Shown: positions 51,168 through 53,166 of the stretch, one piece after another
How the letters are laid out: every line of letters starts with the position of its first letter
Numbering within the stretch: position 1 is the stretch's first letter
Assembly: GCA_028707875.1 (NCBI GenBank)
Contig: JAQWAC010000004.1
Coordinates: 1 to 53,166, forward strand
Length of the DNA: 53,166 bases
Direction: 5' to 3'
DNA from: Candidatus Peribacteraceae bacterium
GTDB lineage: Bacteria > Patescibacteriota > Gracilibacteria > Peribacterales > Peribacteraceae
Position numbers and translations under genes: made by a program
The notes under the pieces: generated by a model
Told to the model about the DNA's origin: nothing
Seen by the model: the letters and a program-made list of their open reading frames with translations, nothing else
Database searches by the model: none

Positions 51168-53165
51168 TTACCCCTGATACAGCGTCGAGTTCACAGCGGT
51201 ATCCGGATACTCGATCCACGTGAAGGTGGGCGAGCCGCCACCGTCCACATCCCTCCATTGAATGCGACTTTGGCCTGGCATGCGTCCAAATATGGACTTT
51301 CGTACATCAGTGAAATCATTGAGAGACACTTGCAGGATGCTCGATCCTCCAGTGGATGCTGCCGTATTGGCATTCGTCACATTCGCCGAAAGAACAAGAG
51401 TGGTGGAGGCTCCCTGATCGATCGAGGTATGCACCACGCCACTCGCCGCCACTCCTCTGCAGTCGACAAGGAACGTACCTGAAATATCTTCTGTGAAGGC
51501 GAACCCTTCCTTGGAATAAGGGATGCATCCATAGCTCTGCGAAGGACCGGCAGATCTGTTATAAATTTTGAATCCAGCTGGCGCCATCCTCACATTCGTT
51601 GCATTCACCATGAAGACAATATCCGAAAGGACAACCTGATTGAGGCCGTTCTTCGAGTTGCTGTTCGCAGCGGCACCGAACGTGAAGGAGCCGATGTCAT
51701 TTTCACCCATCGGCATGCTGCCCGTGGGAGAACCGCCGTTGGTGATGGAGGCGAATTTGGAGAGAACAGTCACATTGCGGGAACCCACGATGCGAACATT
51801 GGTTGCAGCAGGACTGCTCTGCCCGATGAACACCTCGCCGTCCGCGGCGGAATCTCCGTCATTGGCAAGAAGATTGTTGCTGGATGCGACGCCGCGGGCG
51901 CGGACGGATCCCGTTCCGGTTGCGTCATTGGAGGCGGCCGTATGATCGACGAAGAAGGCGATCTGTTCGCCGCTCCAAGCTCCCTGCGCATCCGATTTCA
52001 GACGCGGGCGAACGGTCACCTTCACGTCTGACCCCTTGGAAACCACAAGCTGCCTGCTATCCATGCCGAAACAGAAGGCCTGCGTTTTCGTCGTGGAAGA
52101 GCCGTTATTCACGGTCAACACATCGGCGCTGCCGCAACCGCCGCTCATTGCGATGGGTTGAACTCCGCCATCGAGCCAAAGCTCCAAAGAATCCACCGAA
52201 CCGGCCGCGCTTCCCGATGAATTGATCTGAAGATCCGTCACATCAATATCCTCATACTCCGCGTGGAATTTCAAGCGAAGAACGGAATCCGCATTCGTTC
52301 CGGCAAGGAGCTGCCGCGGGCCGATTGTCTGAGAATCTCGAGTCACATACAGATCACCCTGACTTCGAAGCGACCAGAGCGTGGAATCCGTCGTGGTGAC
52401 GGTGATATCGCACCCCGGCGTGATGGGACATGTTCCGACGCCATTCGTGATGATTCCTGTGAGAGCGGACCCGTCGGAAACACTCTCGGCTTCGATGTAA
52501 TTGGCTACACCGGTCGCAAATCCCAGACGAAGCTCATTGCCGGTGAGAGACGAGGCAACATCGCCATGCACTTCAAAGACGACCGTTTGATCCTTCGGTA
52601 TGACATATCCGCCATTCGTGATATTCGTAAAGTAGATCTGACCCGATTGCGATGCGACGCCGGACTGGAGAATGGTATCCACCGCACGGTCCCCGTTCGT
52701 ATCCACCCACAATGCGTAATTTGAGGCATTGGCGGGGGAACCTGTTTGAGCGATGAAGACAGCTTTTGTGAAGAGTGCATCTGCATTCTGCGCCCGCGTC
52801 TCAAACCTCAGGAAATTAACATTCCTCTGATTCGAAACCGCCGTATCGGTTGACGCCAATGCTTTCTGCGCAATGGTGAGCTTTGCGCCTGTGGCGGTTC
52901 CCCCCAGATGCCAGCGCGTGGCATCCGTGGTCTCCACGGCGATCTGGCACGGAACGTAGGATGAGCACCGTCCGTTCAGCTTCACACCGGAGAGTTTCAC
53001 ATTGTCCGCATACCGGTACGCCTGCATCATCGTGGACAGATTCGCCGTATCAAATCCGAGACGGAATGACTCGTTTGCGGGCTTCGCGGCAACATCGGCA
53101 CGAACCTCGAAGAGTGTTGATTTACCGGCGGTCAGCAGCCAGCCATCGCAGGGGCCGGGCCGCGG
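51168..53165 (-). CDS. Repetitive extracellular beta-rich surface protein, 5' end outside window
   Basis: The frame remains open to the window edge, so the track's M at 53030 is internal. At least 665 residues. Repeated modules are visible: TLFEVRADVA...RLGFDTAN and VVFEVHGDVA...RLGFATGV, each followed by a C-x5-C-type stretch, a VETTDATRWHL/VTTTDSTLWSL strand and FLRFETRAQN/VLRLKFHAEY. Cysteine pairs suggest disulfides, which fits an external location. No LPxTG or SLH motif at the C-terminus (STLYQG). Likely cell-surface or appendage protein; the family is not recognised. Confidence 0.6.
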   Translation of the reverse strand, partial: PRPGPCDGWLLTAGKSTLFEVRADVAAKPANESFRLGFDTANLSTMMQAYRYADNVKLSGVKLNGRCSSYVPCQIAVETTDATRWHLGGTATGAKLTIAQKALASTDTAVSNQRNVNFLRFETRAQNADALFTKAVFIAQTGSPANASNYALWVDTNGDRAVDTILQSGVASQSGQIYFTNITNGGYVIPKDQTVVFEVHGDVASSLTGNELRLGFATGVANYIEAESVSDGSALTGIITNGVGTCPITPGCDITVTTTDSTLWSLRSQGDLYVTRDSQTIGPRQLLAGTNADSVLRLKFHAEYEDIDVTDLQINSSGSAAGSVDSLELWLDGGVQPIAMSGGCGSADVLTVNNGSSTTKTQAFCFGMDSRQLVVSKGSDVKVTVRPRLKSDAQGAWSGEQIAFFVDHTAASNDATGTGSVRARGVASSNNLLANDGDSAADGEVFIGQSSPAATNVRIVGSRNVTVLSKFASITNGGSPTGSMPMGENDIGSFTFGAAANSNSKNGLNQVVLSDIVFMVNATNVRMAPAGFKIYNRSAGPSQSYGCIPYSKEGFAFTEDISGTFLVDCRGVAASGVVHTSIDQGASTTLVLSANVTNANTAASTGGSSILQVSLNDFTDVRKSIFGRMPGQSRIQWRDVDGGGSPTFTWIEYPDTAVNSTLYQG

Positions 53166-53166
53166 G

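Noticed and set aside
1-53166. CRISPR arrays, rRNA genes, transposase genes, prophage modules
   Set aside because: None seen: no regularly spaced direct repeats with unique spacers, no rRNA-like blocks, no DDE, Y1 or integrase motifs, no capsid or terminase-like proteins.

Overview
The window is bacterial chromosome using the standard code (TGA is a normal stop, as in the GT2 gene before purC). Compact overlapping genes, a very large share of membrane glycosyltransferases, a 4-bp-overlap HlyD/MacB efflux operon and degenerate Ada-like tails point to the Candidate Phyla Radiation, most likely a Peregrinibacteria/Peribacteria-type genome. That placement is inference from gene content; no 16S or ribosomal protein gene is present.

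Layout. 1-20.1 kb is an envelope-glycan island: the CDP-3,6-dideoxyhexose genes rfbF (3' end only), rfbG, rfbH and a sugar reductase; then a flavin oxidoreductase, GT-C membrane glycosyltransferases, a giant secreted FAD-dependent oxidoreductase, an LtaS-like sulfatase-fold transferase, an ALG5-like GT2, a GT4-polysaccharide pyruvyltransferase fusion and two membrane-anchored partners. 20.2-24.0 kb holds tRNA-Leu(GAG), purB and ftsH. 24.1-35.0 kb is a second glycosylation region (PMT-like GT39, GT2 enzymes, an ALG10-like transferase, a UDP-galactopyranose-mutase-like flavoprotein) with purC inside it. 35.2-40.7 kb carries a DUF192 lipoprotein, rpe, an AEC permease, rpiB, divergent tpiA, a membrane protein and dprA. 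40.8-43.3 kb has a PALP-fold enzyme that seems to lack its PLP lysine, a divergent TrmB-like regulator, and tRNA-Thr(CGT). 43.4-49.6 kb is a two-component system divergent from a small membrane protein plus a HlyD/MacB efflux operon, with facing 11-bp direct-repeat boxes between them. 49.6-51.1 kb is asd behind two tandem threonine-rich leader-peptide attenuators. The window ends inside a repetitive surface protein on the minus strand.

How it fits together. Most genes serve the cell surface: activated deoxysugars, polyprenyl-phosphate-sugar synthases (GT2), GT-C transferases acting outside the membrane, a pyruvyltransferase of the type that modifies wall polymers, and large exported proteins. 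Housekeeping genes (purB, purC, rpe, rpiB, tpiA, dprA, ftsH, asd) are scattered between them.

The most interesting non-coding signals are: (1) the duplicated Thr-leader attenuator in front of asd, whose module recurs with a 129/128-nt period; (2) three copies of a structured element of about 97-143 nt with compensatory stem changes at 30.4, 33.7 and 35.1 kb; (3) REP-like hairpins with a GTA/GAA internal loop next to tRNAs and inside a coding sequence; (4) a three-way-junction repeat with loop-loop complementarity after tpiA; and (5) a recurring TANNNT box 6-9 nt before start codons, which suggests that leaderless mRNAs are common here.
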